This document shows positions 9,770 to 26,682 of a stretch of DNA of 64,000 nucleotides, in pieces. This DNA is from Axinella damicornis (taxonomy: Eukaryota; Porifera; Demospongiae; Axinellida; Axinellidae): the NCBI GenBank assembly GCA_963931865.1, contig OZ007510.1:9272993-9336992 (forward strand). Direction: 5' to 3'. Position 1 is the stretch's first letter, and the number at the start of each line of letters is the position of its first letter. A program made the position numbers and the translations under genes. The notes under the pieces were generated by a model, which was not told the origin of the DNA, made no database searches, and was given only the letters and a program-made list of their open reading frames with translations.

Positions 9770-11419
9770 ATGTCGAGCGGTATAGCTGGGCGAGGAAGAC
9801 GCGGGATCAAGAGGAGACATAGGAAGATCCAGGCGTCACCCAAACCCGAGGACCTGGAGCTTATCACAGGGAGGTGGAAGGTCAGTCATAAACTCATGCA
9901 GTGTTTTTGCAACACGTTCCAACCCTACTTCAACTTTATGCGTATACGTGATTGGGTGTTGGGGTACATGTAGGTGGTTGAGGTGGTGTACGAACCCGAT
10001 GAGAGGCACAGTGGGTCTGCCACCTCTGATGATGATGAAGGGGGTGACGCTGAAAGTGGGTCCTCTGGGTATGTGGATATTGCGGGACAGTTCAAGGGGT
10101 GAGGAGATGTCTGTTAGCCAGTGTGTAGCAGCGAATGTCCTTTACACTGTCCCCTCCCCCCACCGTAGTGTTGAGTTAGTTCTGGATGACCAGTGTGAGG
10201 TGGTGTGGTGCTTGCCTCGTGGGGTGGATCCCCTCCCTCTCTTCCTCACCTCCTCCTTTGCTGTTGATAAAGACGAGATTGGGTTCATTGGGGGACCAGA
10301 TGGAAAGACGTTTACCTTTGAGGTATGCACAGTATGTACATATACGTCTTGTCCATAGTTGCTGAGTGTGGGGTGTAGTTGGCCTACTGCTAGAGAGGTG
10401 GCGTGCCTGTGTGGTGATTGTGTCAATATCCCATGTGCGCATTCTGGGAGTAGAGTGATCGCTTTGTCTGTCAGTATGTCTGTCTGTCAGATGTCTGTGG
10501 ACACAAAATGAGCAGTTTGGGTGAGATAGGAATGCTGGCAGCCTTGGTTACAATGTATGGTTTACAAATGAAAAATAATACTTGTACATACCTCACAACG
10601 AGAGTTGTATGAAGAGCTGTGGTTTTCGCTCTCTGCCCAAATTATAGGACAAAACTACACCTCGATTTCAATATTGTTTGCCGTTGGGCCAAACTCATGA
10701 AAATAATGTTATTTGCAAATTAATATTCCACAATCCGCGCTCTGAATGTTGCTGCTAACAGCGCACAGGGTAACTGCTCTGGGCACTTCTTGTCGCTTTA
10801 TTGATTCAGCATGTATATACAATACACACACATAATTATATATATATATGCAGGTGGAAGGGGACCGTGACTTCCTTCAGCTGAGCTCGGACAGCAAGGA
10901 CCTGGATGGCACCCTCACTATCAGGATCACTAAGGTATGCGGTGTAGGGTTATTGTGCAGTATGCAGTGTGAGTTGTGGTGTAGGGCTAGCCTCGTTCCC
11001 AGGCCGTCTGCCAGTCGCGCGCGCATCACATACGTGACCTTTGAACCCTTGCCAGCTATCTGACAAGGGTTCAAAGGTCACGTATGCGATGCGCGCGCAA
11101 CTGGCAGACGGCCTGGGAACGAGGCTAGTGTAGGGCTATTGTGCAGTATGCAGTGTAGGGCTATTGTGCAGTATGCAGTGTAGGGCTATTGTGCAGTATG
11201 CATGCAGTGTGAGTTGTAGGAAACAGGTTGTATTTGGCTTACATCAGGAATTGTCATAGTACATGTTCAACCACAAATTTATGGTATAACAGCTACAGTA
11301 CAATGTCTTCCAGTTCAAATTTCGTGAACGTACAATAGCCGAATCACTTATTTTGTGACTGCATGTCAGCCTAAGATATTCCTGTGTATACTGTATATGT
11401 GTCATGATTGTCCCCTTCT

Positions 11420-11454
<35 letters not shown>

Positions 11455-11777
11455 ACACACACACATACTCCCTTCTCAACACATCAGGTAAGGGGCAGTG
11501 AGGAGGCCTCTGTACACCACTTCTCCCTCGAGGATGCTCTTGATGAGGGATTCTTCTCTGACCTGGACGTACGATCGTCGGATGGACAGAAGTTCCATGT
11601 GCATCGCACAGTTCTGGCCTGTTGTTGTCCGGGCATGAGGTACCGTGATTGGGAAGTCTTTCTGTCACAGATCAAGTCCACCATTGCCAGCGCAGTGCTG
11701 AGGTGTGTAGGGGGGGGGGGGGGGGGGGCTTAAACATTAGTATGTGTACGTATGGGTGTATGTGGAGGAGGTGGGTT

Positions 11778-11819
<42 letters not shown>

Positions 11820-14800
11820 TACATGCTTGCTTGCATGTATCTTTAAGATGCCAGGACTACTGCTATGGATTTGACCAATGTTGGCAAGCATATGCTTTAC
11901 ATAGTGTTGCAGTACAGCTGTGAACATCCTATCATATGACTTCTCCCCTCCCTCTCCAGTTATATATACACGGACTACCTGCCTTCAGGGCTTACAGTGC
12001 CCCTGGCAAAGGAGCTGCTGGCTGTCACAAGTGCCAACCATAAGCTCTCCCGCCTGACAGACCTCTGCAATGCCTTCATTGAGAACCACACCCTTAAACA
12101 AAGTACTTAATGCATGGTTGGCTTCTACGTATACATACACAGAAGCTAACCCCTCTCCCCCTACCATTAGGGTTGATCCAGTTGGTGGATGACCTCCAGA
12201 CGTGCCTGGAGGTTGTCCGGAAGATTGTCGAGTCCACAGAGGTGTCCAATCCTGTGAAGGTCGCCTATGCTGTGAAACAGGTGGCCAGGGAGGCTGCTGT
12301 TGGTAAGCCAGCTCTCTGTAGCCCCATGTTAACGCAGCACGTTGCATGACATCATATACTAGCTGTCATTGTCAATGTTCGGTATCTGGGTGTAGACTTG
12401 GAGGCCTGAAGCAATAGCATTTCATTCCCAAGTTAGCTGGTGAGCTTCTACGGGGTTCCACATGATTATTCCCGGGCTAGCACTAAGTTTCTGATCTTGG
12501 CCTTCATTGGTCTCGGCCCAGTATTTTGGAATGATGTAAATGGGGGAGCCAGTGGAGAGCAGTGAAGGTGTGGGAAGGAGCAGAACATGCAGAGCATGTG
12601 GAATTGTGGATGATGCATTGCCAAATAGTTAGTATAACTGTATTATGCTGTAACTGTGTTATGCTGTATGCTGCCTCATGGATCCTTTCAGGGGCGACCA
12701 AGTTTGGTTTGCTGTGTGAGCTGTACACACGCAACAAGAAGGAGATGAGTAAGCCAGAGAGACAGGAGGCCCTGGACTACCTCAGGGGAAGGTACGGCCT
12801 GTACATAGCTCTCGATTAGCAGCTAGCTGTCGTGCTACAGTAGCTGACCTCCCCACACACACACATACACACAAGGGTCGTTGTGTTTATTGACCAGCTG
12901 CGGGAACTACTGGAGCTGGTGCTGGCCAAGTGGAGCACTCTCACTGACGACCAGAAGGCTGAGGTTGCGCAGCACATCATACCAGAGGTAGCAGAGTAAT
13001 ATGGGGGAGAGGGGTTTAGTAGGGACTCGGGAGGAGGGAGTTTAGGACGGACTCGGGGTTTAGGAGGGAGGAGGGGTTTTGGAGGGAGGAGGGAAAGGGG
13101 AACTCGGCTACTGAAACAGAATGTTTGATTCTTACACACCCCTCCATCTTGGGAAGTTATATGTGTGCAGCATGTATATGCCCATCTCCTACCCTGGGAT
13201 TTGTACTCTGTACCGCTCAGGTGGAGTATGTCTGGGACCTGATTTTGTCAACATCCAAGGACATTCACTCATCCATGGAGAAGCGCAAAGGTTCTCTGAT
13301 CCCCAAGAAGTCGTTTGGGCGCATTGAACGACGAGACCTAAAGCTGGCGCTAGCGTTGCAGTTCATGACGCGGGGAAAAGAGCTTCGTCGGTTGGAGAAG
13401 ATTGGGAAGGAATTTGAGGAATTTTTGGACGTTGCGGAGAGGAAGAGGTGGGATCACTTGACTGTCCCATGACTCAATGACGAATAATTATTGATGATTG
13501 AATCCCCCTCCCTCCAGGCAGGAGTTTCGTGACTGGAGTGAGGACGAGAAGGTGGTGCGAATTATGAGGGCCATCAGCCAGCTTGAGTTAGAGGTACATG
13601 TACTGCATCAATATAGTGATTGCTGACACACCTCTTGAGTAGCCTCGTTCCCAGGCCTTCTCACCCCAGCGTCTTTTGCTTGAAGTGCCTGGAAACGAGG
13701 CTACCTCTTCAGTGTTTAATTGTATTAACCTACACTTATACCTCCAGTGAAGCTGTCAAGTTTAAGAGTTGGTTTTCCAGTGATGTGCGCCCTCTTTGTC
13801 CCCCCTTCACCCCTCCCTTTTCTGTCCTCCCTCTCCTCGTTCCTCCTTCCGCCCCTAACCCCCCCCCCCCCCCCCCCCCCCCCCCAACAGGGCCAGAACC
13901 AGATGGAGCAACTAGAGGACACTAAAAAGGAGATTCTGATGGAAAATATGCTTGAGTGGAAAAAGTTCAAATTCCTCATTGCCCTGGTGTGCTCCTACGT
14001 GGTGAGCCTGTTATACCGGTATACACATCAACGGTAGGCATGTGCTCATGAGGGCTAGTTCTGCATACCACCCCCACACATACACACACACACACACAAC
14101 ACACACTCGTGACACGTGCCCACCCCCCCCCCACACACACACACATGTACACACACACCCACACACGTACACACCCACACAGTCCTGGGGCCTAAGCAGA
14201 GTGCGAGCACTGAAGGACCCCCTCAAGCCTGTGCTGTTGAAGGCTTGCAAGTTCATCCAGCGGAAGGAGGTAGTTGAGGCACTGGTGTACTTTGGGATGA
14301 TGGAAGAGGGGGAGGGAGTACCAGTAGGCGGAGGGGCAGAGGCTGCCTGTCTTCCCAGTGCTGGAGGGGTGAGTGTGTGTTGTACTGTGTTCATGATGTG
14401 TGTGTGTGGTAGCTGCTTGAGTTGTCACACAACAACCACTCATCTTTTCACTACTTGTAATGAGTGGTTTCCAGTGTTGTGTGCCCTCTTTGTCCCCCCC
14501 CCCCCCCCCCCCCCCCCCCAACCCCTCCCTTTCCTCGTTCCCAGTCCTTCTACCCTTCCAGTTCTTATTGCTTACAGTATTGGAGGTGTAGAAGGCCTGA
14601 GAACGAGACTAGTGACAGCCCAGCAATGAAGCCTGGTTGTGCAAACTAACTTACAATGCAAACACTACAGAGAGAGCTATGTTTGAATCTCCCTCCTCCC
14701 CTCTTCCATCCCCTCCCCCCAGCCTGGTCTCTGTCCGCCGTCCTTGCTGGACAGTAAACTAGCTCATGGGTGTCGTCAGCTGTTGGACTCCCATGAGCAC

Positions 14801-15341
14801 AGCGACATGCAGTTCGTCCTCGTGCCCCAGAAGAGTGAGGGTGGTGAGGGAGGTGAGGGTGGGAGGGTGGTGATTCCTGCTCACCGAGTGGTTGTGGCAG
14901 CACGGTGCAAGTGGTTCAGAAGAGCACTGCTGTCTGGAATGAAGGAGGCTATTGACAAGTGAGTGATGTTTGTTTGTGAGAGAGTGGATGAGTGAGATGT
15001 AGCTATGACAGGTGGGGGGGGGGGGGGGGGGGGGGATGAGTGAGGAGTTATACTTACCTCTGTAGTATACTAGGTGGTTTCATGTGCTTGCTCTTGATAG
15101 TCATACATTGGTAGTGGGTCTGCCCCTTTTGTGTGTGGAGCCTCCCTGGCTTTTGTGTGTGGGAGTCTCCCTGGCTTTTGTGTGTGGAGCCTGCATGGGC
15201 CCTGTGGCTTATGATCCTTTGTCTGTACCCAATGTGTCTGGTCAATTGAACAAGAGTACACACTAGATATTACGTCCTCTTCGGCCACAATTCACAAATC
15301 AAACACACACACTGACACACATATGCACACACACACACACA

Positions 15342-15395
<54 letters not shown>

Positions 15396-17094
15396 GCCCA
15401 CATACACACACACACACACACACTGGCCCACATACGCACACACACACACACACTGGCCCACATACGCACACACACACCCAGGTGTATTGTAGTGCATGAT
15501 GTTGATGAGGCTGTGTTCCGCACCTTCCTCCTCTTCCTGTACGGGGAACCCCTGGACACACCCACCCTACCCACTGAGGAACTCATTGAACTGATGGCCA
15601 TTGCAGACCGCTATGAGGCTGCTGAGCTGCGGGAGAGATGTGAGGGGGTGCTGGTGCAGAGGGTGAAGGATGCTAACGTCTTCCTTCTGTTGGAGGTTGC
15701 AGACAGATACAGTGCGAGGAAGCTTAGGGTGAGGGGAGCATACTCCATGGCAGTCTGGGTCAGGCCAGCTGTTGTATAATGTTCTCCTTCCTCACTCCCT
15801 CCCCCTCCTCCCCTCCATCCCTCCCTCTCCACTACCCTCCCTACCTTTCACCATGCCCCTTCTTCTCTCCCTCCCTCCCTATTTCCTCATCACCTCCCTC
15901 CCTCCTCCCTCCCCACTTCCCTCCCTCCCTCTCACCCTGCCCCATCCTCCTTCCCTCCCTCTCCTCCCTCCTTCCTCCCCACTTCCCTTAGGAGGCAACA
16001 CTGCAGCACATACTGCAGACCCCTGAGGTGATCGTGATGGAAGTAGAGGGGTGGTCAGGGCTGTCAGAGGACCTGAAGCAGGAGCTACGCACGCTGCTTG
16101 CTGCCTCAGCCACTGCTATCAACCCCTCACTCCTACTGAGACACAGACATGCTGACCCCTCCTACATGAGGTGCCAGGAGGTCACCTTGGGAGAGAGAGA
16201 GGTGGGAGAAGACACATGCACACACAAACCAGGGGTGGCGGAACAGGTCCAGCAGACCTGGCAACTGCCCGACCAATGATTTCACAAACCATAGGACTTG
16301 ATAAACATCAGGCGAGCGTCCTCCTCCGTGGATACATACGTACACGGGACGAGGTTCAAGGGAAAGTCTATTTATGAGTCCTGTTGCATTGCAACAAAAT
16401 TAAACTGTCTGGAGGGCACATACCAGGTGCTTGTTGAGTGTGATGGCTACTAACAGCAGTGAAAACTCGTCACCTTATAATTAGTAGGCGTGGGCTACCA
16501 TCTCAGCTTACATTTCCTTTTCACTTTGAGAGTGAGACGGTCACGATTGCATGGAAACCAGAAAGCAGTGGCAGTGGAGTGCAAAGTGCAAAGCACGAAG
16601 GTGCTATGAGAGCCCATCCATGTAATGAAAAATGAGTCAGACTGTGAAAACATTTTTCTGTGCTTCATGCGGGATTGGATCAGCACGTAAAATGCACTGC
16701 CTTTGGCAGTGGCCCTATATCATTTGCTCTACCAATCCAAAATTGCTTCTGCCGCCTCTGAAATACATGCGCATACAGGTACACTATGCATGCGCACGCA
16801 CACACGCATATTGTACAACCCATGCACACGTACACACACACACACTGCACACAGTTGGAGCACAGTAGTGACAGCAGTGATAGTAGTGGCAGTGGGGGAC
16901 CACAGGAGGTACCATTTGGCTTGGACCCTTCACTACATGCCCCAGATGCCCTGGCATTCGATGCTGCCCTTGTGAACCTGAGGGGGGTTGTGGGGGAGGA
17001 GGCATCAGAGGATCTGCTGCGAGACCTGCTGCTGGCAGCAGACATGGACGTCAATAGAGCAGTCAACTATTACTTCAACACAAGTAGTACATAA
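9770..17094 (+). CDS. Protein with two BTB/POZ domains and a UBA-like C terminus
   Basis: Seventeen exons join in phase to 2706 nt, 901 aa. Exon starts are 9770, 9974, 10169, 10854, 11488, 11960, 12171, 12692, 12876, 13221, 13518, 13891, 14183, 14723, 15482, 15992 and 16855. An N-terminal basic stretch is followed by an acidic segment and a beta-rich region (VELVLDDQCEVVWCLP). BTB1 starts FFSDLDVRSSDGQKFHVHRT and runs to VLRYIYTDYLP. Next comes a long helical middle with charged coiled-coil character. BTB2 starts HSDMQFVLVP, runs through IPAHRVVVAARCKWFRRAL and is followed by a BACK-like segment. The last exon has a Ser/Asp-rich linker and a UBA-like ending (DLLLAADMDVNRAVNYYF). BTB proteins often serve as CUL3 adaptors and a UBA would bind ubiquitin; that role is inferred. 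I could not match it to a named family. The donor at 16201 was set by phase. Confidence 0.75.
10430..10800. repeat. Dispersed repeat shared with 52215-52610
   Basis: GGGAGTAGAGTGATCGCTTTGTC with CTGTCTGTCAG at the left, and a GCACTTCT-type right end, recur at 52255-52610. Ordering is the same in both copies, so this looks like a transposon family of about 370-400 bp. It lies in the intron before exon 10854 of the BTB gene. Confidence 0.5.
10988..11127. mobile_element. Palindromic MITE, 140 bp, near-perfect hairpin
   Basis: TAGCCTCGTTCCCAGGCC ends flank long arms that stay complementary almost to the centre (TGACCTTTGAACCCTTG against CAAGGGTTCAAAGGTCA). GTGTAGGGC is duplicated perfectly at 10979-10987 and 11128-11136. 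The core is unrelated to those of other copies. Confidence 0.92.
11128..11222. repeat. 25-bp tandem repeat adjoining a MITE
   Basis: GTGTAGGGCTATTGTGCAGTATGCA is repeated about three times. The unit contains the 9-bp duplication of the neighbouring element, so the array includes or grew from the insertion site. Confidence 0.7.
13640..13703. mobile_element. Palindromic MITE
   Basis: TAGCCTCGTTCCCAGGC and GCCTGGAAACGAGGCTA flank an imperfect stem. The duplication is CCTCTTGAG / CCTCTTCAG (one mismatch) at 13631-13639 and 13704-13712. It lies in the intron before exon 13891. Confidence 0.8.
14534..14613. mobile_element. Palindromic MITE, decayed
   Basis: CCTCGTTCCCAGTCCTTCTAC pairs with GTAGAAGGCCTGAGAACGAG around an AT-rich loop. 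The ends are partly lost. It lies in an intron of the BTB gene. Confidence 0.6.
15300..15480. repeat. (CA)n with a CACTGGCCCACATACG higher-order unit
   Basis: This is a long CA microsatellite in which a segment containing CACTGGCCCACATACG recurs three times before exon 15482. It probably serves as the upstream part of the 3' splice region. Confidence 0.85.
15776..15990. repeat. Long polypyrimidine (CCCTC)n tract before a 3' splice site
   Basis: Nearly pure C/T sequence of about 215 bases runs up to the TTAG acceptor at 15991. It opens spurious Pro/Ser/Leu-rich frames that are not genes. Confidence 0.85.
16500..16765. repeat. Dispersed repeat shared with 50070-50300
   Basis: TGCAAAGCACGAAGGTGC, GAGAGCCCATCC and CCTTTGGCAG recur in the same order in the region upstream of ATG12 exon 3. 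It lies in the last intron of the BTB gene, is non-coding, and is probably a transposon relic. Confidence 0.5.
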
Positions 17095-18519
17095 CCAGTG
17101 TGTGGAGCATAGCAGAGTGTATTATGATGCGATGATTTTTATACAACAGTACAAGGTTTATGAAATGGCTTTTTTGTTAGGTCATGGCTTTGGTTATAGG
17201 TCTGCATGTGTGCTCACAAATTGCGCACCGAAACTTGCACATGCATGTATACATATCGTGGATGCTGTTAACCAATCAAGTGAGAGCTGTACTCATATGC
17301 AGCTGGGATGTACGTGTTGTGCAGTGCTTGAGTGGCACATGCATGTGCATTGGCATGCAGTGTAACATGTCCACTCTTCATATTAAGCAGCATAAGCTTT
17401 TGTGAGCTGTCTAGGATACAACCTGCTGTTGAATGTAATTGTGTGGTTTATATCTATTATACAAAAGAATAGACTGCCACAAGCACCGGCCTACTTCCAA
17501 ATCTGGTGACCTGGGAACATATATTGTCAGTGCAATATTAAATGAAATTAAAGGGAAAGTGAACCCTGGTAGGGTTTGAAGTAGCCTTTTTCCCAGGCCC
17601 AAGACGGGAGGAATGAGGCTAGGTTTGAACCCATGACCATTCCTCTGGCTAACTGATTTTAGGCCAGTGCACTGCTAGCTCTTTACTACAGGGATTCTAG
17701 GCCATTGAGAAAACACACCAGTTCTATTTAGTGGTCATAGTGGACAAAAACTGACCAAGACATAGATAGTCATGTGACTACTTTTGGCATTTATTCAACC
17801 TTAAGATACATGCCACAAGTAGCTTCCAAGAAAGGAGAAGGGGAACAAGCAAAAAAAGGATACGCCTATTGAAGTCTCCCTCCATGAACAAAATAAGAAA
17901 AGGTGAACGTGCCACCTTGACTTCTTGGTTCAATTCATGATCATGCAGTATTTGAACCTCATCTGGCCGGCTGAAACCGCACGCACGCCCTTCATGCAGT
18001 TCAAAGGTCACATATACGGTCCAGTTTTAAATTGCTTGCAGTAAGCATAATATAAATGGACAAAAACTAACCCTCTATTTTTGCATACTCAAGCAAAAAC
18101 TGAGGCCTGGGAACGAAGCTATATCCACAACAGTCTGCCGTTACACTTTCCACATAAAGGAGAGAAAAACGGTTGCTATGGCAACAGCTGCATATCAAGA
18201 TACAGTGCACATACAAGCGAGGGGGTACAGTGATCAGTAAAGGGGGGGTACAAAAATGATCAGTGGTGTCTGAATTGCTGCAAAAACGGGCACTCTCATC
18301 CACAGTCATAGCCTACACACACCTGTAATGCAACCTGTAGAGATGAGTGGCTGCAGAACTAGCACAAACTACAGTACAGAGCCACAGATTACAGGGGGGT
18401 CTTCTACACATGTACGTATACAGCCAACCACAAGTGGGGCAACATATACAACTCCAAGAAAATTACTCCTAAACGTTGAAATACAAAATTTGAATGTCGC
18501 CTATGGAAGTTGGAGGGGT
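17095..18519. other. Tail-to-tail spacer between the BTB gene and FOXK
   Basis: No gene is seen in these 1425 bases. It holds a decayed palindromic element (17582-17621), a tRNA/SINE-like patch (17622-17700, with GGTTTGAACCC), a half copy of the palindromic terminus near 18104-18122, and a perfect X-box-like palindrome GTTGCTATGGCAAC (18172-18185). Confidence 0.6.
17582..17621. mobile_element. Palindromic MITE, decayed
   Basis: TAGCCTTTTTCCCAGGCCC to GGAGGAATGAGGCTA, with duplication GGTTTGAAG / GGTTTGAAC at 17573-17581 and 17622-17630. Confidence 0.7.
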
Positions 18520-22867
<4,348 letters not shown>

Positions 22868-25665
22868 ATGCAGCCTCAGAAGGAGCAGACCATTCGTCAG
22901 AAGTTGGGGTCCATCTTGGGCTTGGGCGCCTCCCGAACGGCCCCAATGCCGCAAAAGAGCTACGAGGAGCTGGGAAGACAGGAACACGGTACCTTCTTCA
23001 CTGCAGACGTGCTCAGGGTGCGCCATCAATTGCTGATCATGTGTGTATTTTGCATCTAAGCTGGAGGTGATGAGTTTGTAGGCTTGTACCACCGAGATGC
23101 AATAATCATTGGTAGCAGAAGCCATATGAGTAACTATATCTGTGAGCTGCAACATTAGCTGCCACACCCACTACTCAGCTCACCCGGGTACTGTACATTA
23201 CACACGTGCACACATACACACACGTGCACACATACACACACGTGCACACACATGCACACTCCCACAGGAGTTGCAGCATGGTGTTCCCCTCACCCAGCGT
23301 GTGAGAGCCATGAAGGAGCTCCATGAAATTGTGGCCACCAAGCACCTAGAAGAGGTAGGTGCGCCAATCATCCAGTGGTGTGTTCAGGTTAATGATGCTC
23401 CTCCTCCCCCTCCTCCTCCCCCCCCCCCCCCCCCCCCCCCCCCTTCTTCAAGCATGCAGTCCAGGCGATCTGGCTGGCCATCAAGGACCTGATAGTTCCC
23501 TCGCAGCCCACAGAGGTCAGACATGCTGCCCTCGTCTTTACACGGGCCCTCGTCTCTGGACAGGTGCGTCCCTTTGTTTACTTGTGTATACAGTACCAGA
23601 AGTACACTATGATGAACGTTACGAGAGCTGTGCATTGTCCTAACTGATTTCAGCAGTGGTTGAGCTGCATTGTCAAGTTCCATCAGTGACTCCTGCAACT
23701 TTGCATTATCTTTTTGCAGTTTGAGGATCTTGGCATTTTGAGGGCAAACTTCTTCCGTGTGGTTCAGGAACACTCAGTGAAGGAGGACACCCAGCAGAGG
23801 TGGGTGGCCCACCCATGTGTAACTGGCCGGCCGTATATACATATGGAGTGAATATGTATTCCAAAGGGAGGTCGCAACCATAGACTCTGCCGTCACAGCT
23901 GCGACCGCGGGTCAAAACTTTGACCACTCTTTTGGGCGGCTTGACCGTTGACTGCACTGATTTTCGAGGCTTTGACTGTTGACTGCGCTGGTTTTCGGGC
24001 TTTGACCGTTGACTTTGCGATAATATACGGAAGAATGCGTAGCGACTCCACTCCTTCCTTAGTATACGGGTTGACCGAGCGTGGTCGCAGCTGTGACTGT
24101 GGTGCTTATTGGAGTGACCTCCCCTTGTATGNNNNNNNNNNNNNNNNNNNNNNNNNNNNNNNNNNNNNNNNNNNNNNNNNNNNNNNNNNNNNNNNNNNNN
24201 NNNNNNNNNNNNNNNNNNNNNNNNNNNNNNNNNNNNNNNNNNNNNNNNNNNNNNNNNNNNNNNNNNNNNNNNNNNNNNNNNNNNNNNNNNNNNNNNNNNN
24301 NNNNNNNNNNNNNNNNNNNNNNNNNNNNNNNCGGTGTGTTGGTGTGTGCGAGGGTCATTGTTTGCATTGTATTTGGAGAGTAGAGTCCCTGGACCTCACC
24401 TTCACCTCTGTACTAGACCCTCTATCAAGCATGTATGTGTATTGTATTGTGTGAGGTAATGTGTGGGGTAATTGTTCGCAGGGGAACTCTTGGTACAGTC
24501 ATACTTTGTCAGTCTGAAACACCTCCTCCTCCAGGCAGTGTCTTCGGGGCACACAATTGTAGTGTACGAGGTGTGCCTGTCTCTGCGCCGGATGGTGCAG
24601 AAGCACTCTGCTCAGCTTCACCTCCTGGAGTGGGAGCTTGTCTACGACACCGTGGTAGCCATCCAACAGCACATGGTCCAGCTAGCTCAGGTGAGATCCA
24701 GCGTATGGTAACCTTTGGATTGGCTGAACAACCAGTAACAAGGAAGAGGCAAGGTCTGAGCAGCTCCATCAATGATTCCCACCGAGTCTGGAGGATGCAA
24801 CTCTAGTTTTCCCCTCCAGGTCGCTGCAGAGCCTTCACCTGTGCCTTCAAACAACCTAATGCTGTGTCTTCAGGAGCTGTTCACGTGCATCGAGGAGGTC
24901 TATGAGGAGGGGCAGAGCATTGGAAACCCAGAGAAGTTCTTTGCTCTTGTGGAGAACAGTATGGAGGCCATGCCTGTGAGTGCAATTCTGTGTAGGATAA
25001 TGGAAGCCATGATGTTTCTCCCACAATGATCTGGAAGTTGCAGATGTTGTGTGAGTGGTGGTTGTAGACCACACTTGTGCCATTTGAACTCACAGATCAG
25101 AGGTTCACAAGGTGCTTTGTCTGCACACATTCACACACTGTGCACAGCTGCGGTCTGTCATGACACTGGTGTCCTATAGGACGAGAATGATCGACAGCAC
25201 GGAGCTGGGCTGGGTGCAGCAGCTGGTGGGGTTTATGGAGATGTTCTACAGGTGTTGTGTACCACGCTGACCAGGGACATGCTGTACGGTAACCCCTGTT
25301 TCTTTTCTCCCCCAGGAGAGAGGTGCGGACAGCCATTCGCATTGAAGCTCTCAACTTCCTGGCGACAGTGCTGGCAGAGAATACACTCTCACATGAGGCA
25401 AGCTAGCTGGATGCTACCTAACTCCCCCTCTGTTCCCCCCTTGCTGCTTTGACTCTCCTCTTACACCCCCCCCCCCCCCCCCCCAAGGATGAGCTCATGG
25501 AGAGTGTGGTGTTGCCCCTACTCCAGCCAGTGGCGGAGGACCCAGATCCAGACATTCGATGCCGAGCAGTGCAATTGCTTACACACCTTGTAACGGAGGC
25601 CAGTCCTACTTGGGCCGCAGAGAGCCTCGCCATTATCAGCTCTGTGAGTGAGTGAGTGTGTGAGT

Positions 25666-25720
<55 letters not shown>

Positions 25721-26609
25721 CGTGTGTGTGTGCGTGCGTGTGTGTGTGTGTGTGTGTGTGTGACAGACACTCCTACAGGGCCTACACTATGTTTGGTCTC
25801 AGGTTCTGCAGAAAGGATTGGAAGTGGCCGCAGAGAGCAGGAGTGATAGGGTGAGGAATGCCTGCCTGACCATGATGTTCATGGAGCTGCTCAGACCTTG
25901 CCCTCTCACCCACAGTACCAGGAGGACCCTAAGCTACCAGATTCCAAGGCAGCTGTCTTTGGACTCACACTGGCATTCAAGGTAGACTACCGGTACCTCC
26001 CATTGGCCATGTATACCTCCCACTGACTCCCCCCCCCCCCCCCCCCTCACTCCCTCCCCCCACCAACCCACACACTCCATCTGTGATGCTCCTTAACCGG
26101 AGCTGCCATCAGTAATCCTCATGATGACATCACCGTCATTGTGATGATGTCATCATGACCATGTGCTCTTGGTATACTGTGTGTCAGCTGCGGTATTGCT
26201 CTTGCCTCTCAGCACAAGCTGCACTGCTCCTCGCCCGTGGCTGCCCAGATCTTCAACCTGCTTGTGATGCTCCTCCAGCAGCACTATGAGGAGGAATGCT
26301 TCCTGCCCACCGCCTGTGTCATGAGGATCAACGTATGACACTGTAACGGACAATTATATGTTTCGAAATGTGCTATCTCATGGTGTGTTCTTCTGGCTGC
26401 AGATTTTCAACTGTGCGCTGACGTTGCGTTCCAATGAGCGGGGCCAGCTTGGATACCCGGGGAATGACTCAGCACGTTTCAGTCCCTTCTTGGTCTGCTA
26501 TCGCCCATCAGGATGGGAGAATCACCCCTCCCCGCTCACACCCACGGTGCTGGAATACAGGGGTGCCTTTGCTGCAGTGCTTGCCTGCCTTAAGCATGTA
26601 TGTGTGTGT

Positions 26610-26682
<73 letters not shown>

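Noticed and set aside
15772..16026. Pro/Leu/Ser-rich plus-strand frames
   Set aside because: Translation of a polypyrimidine tract before a 3' splice site; not a gene.
23948..24454. Frame spanning the N gap
   Set aside because: It translates unknown bases, and the flanks are repeat sequence without TSC2 motifs.
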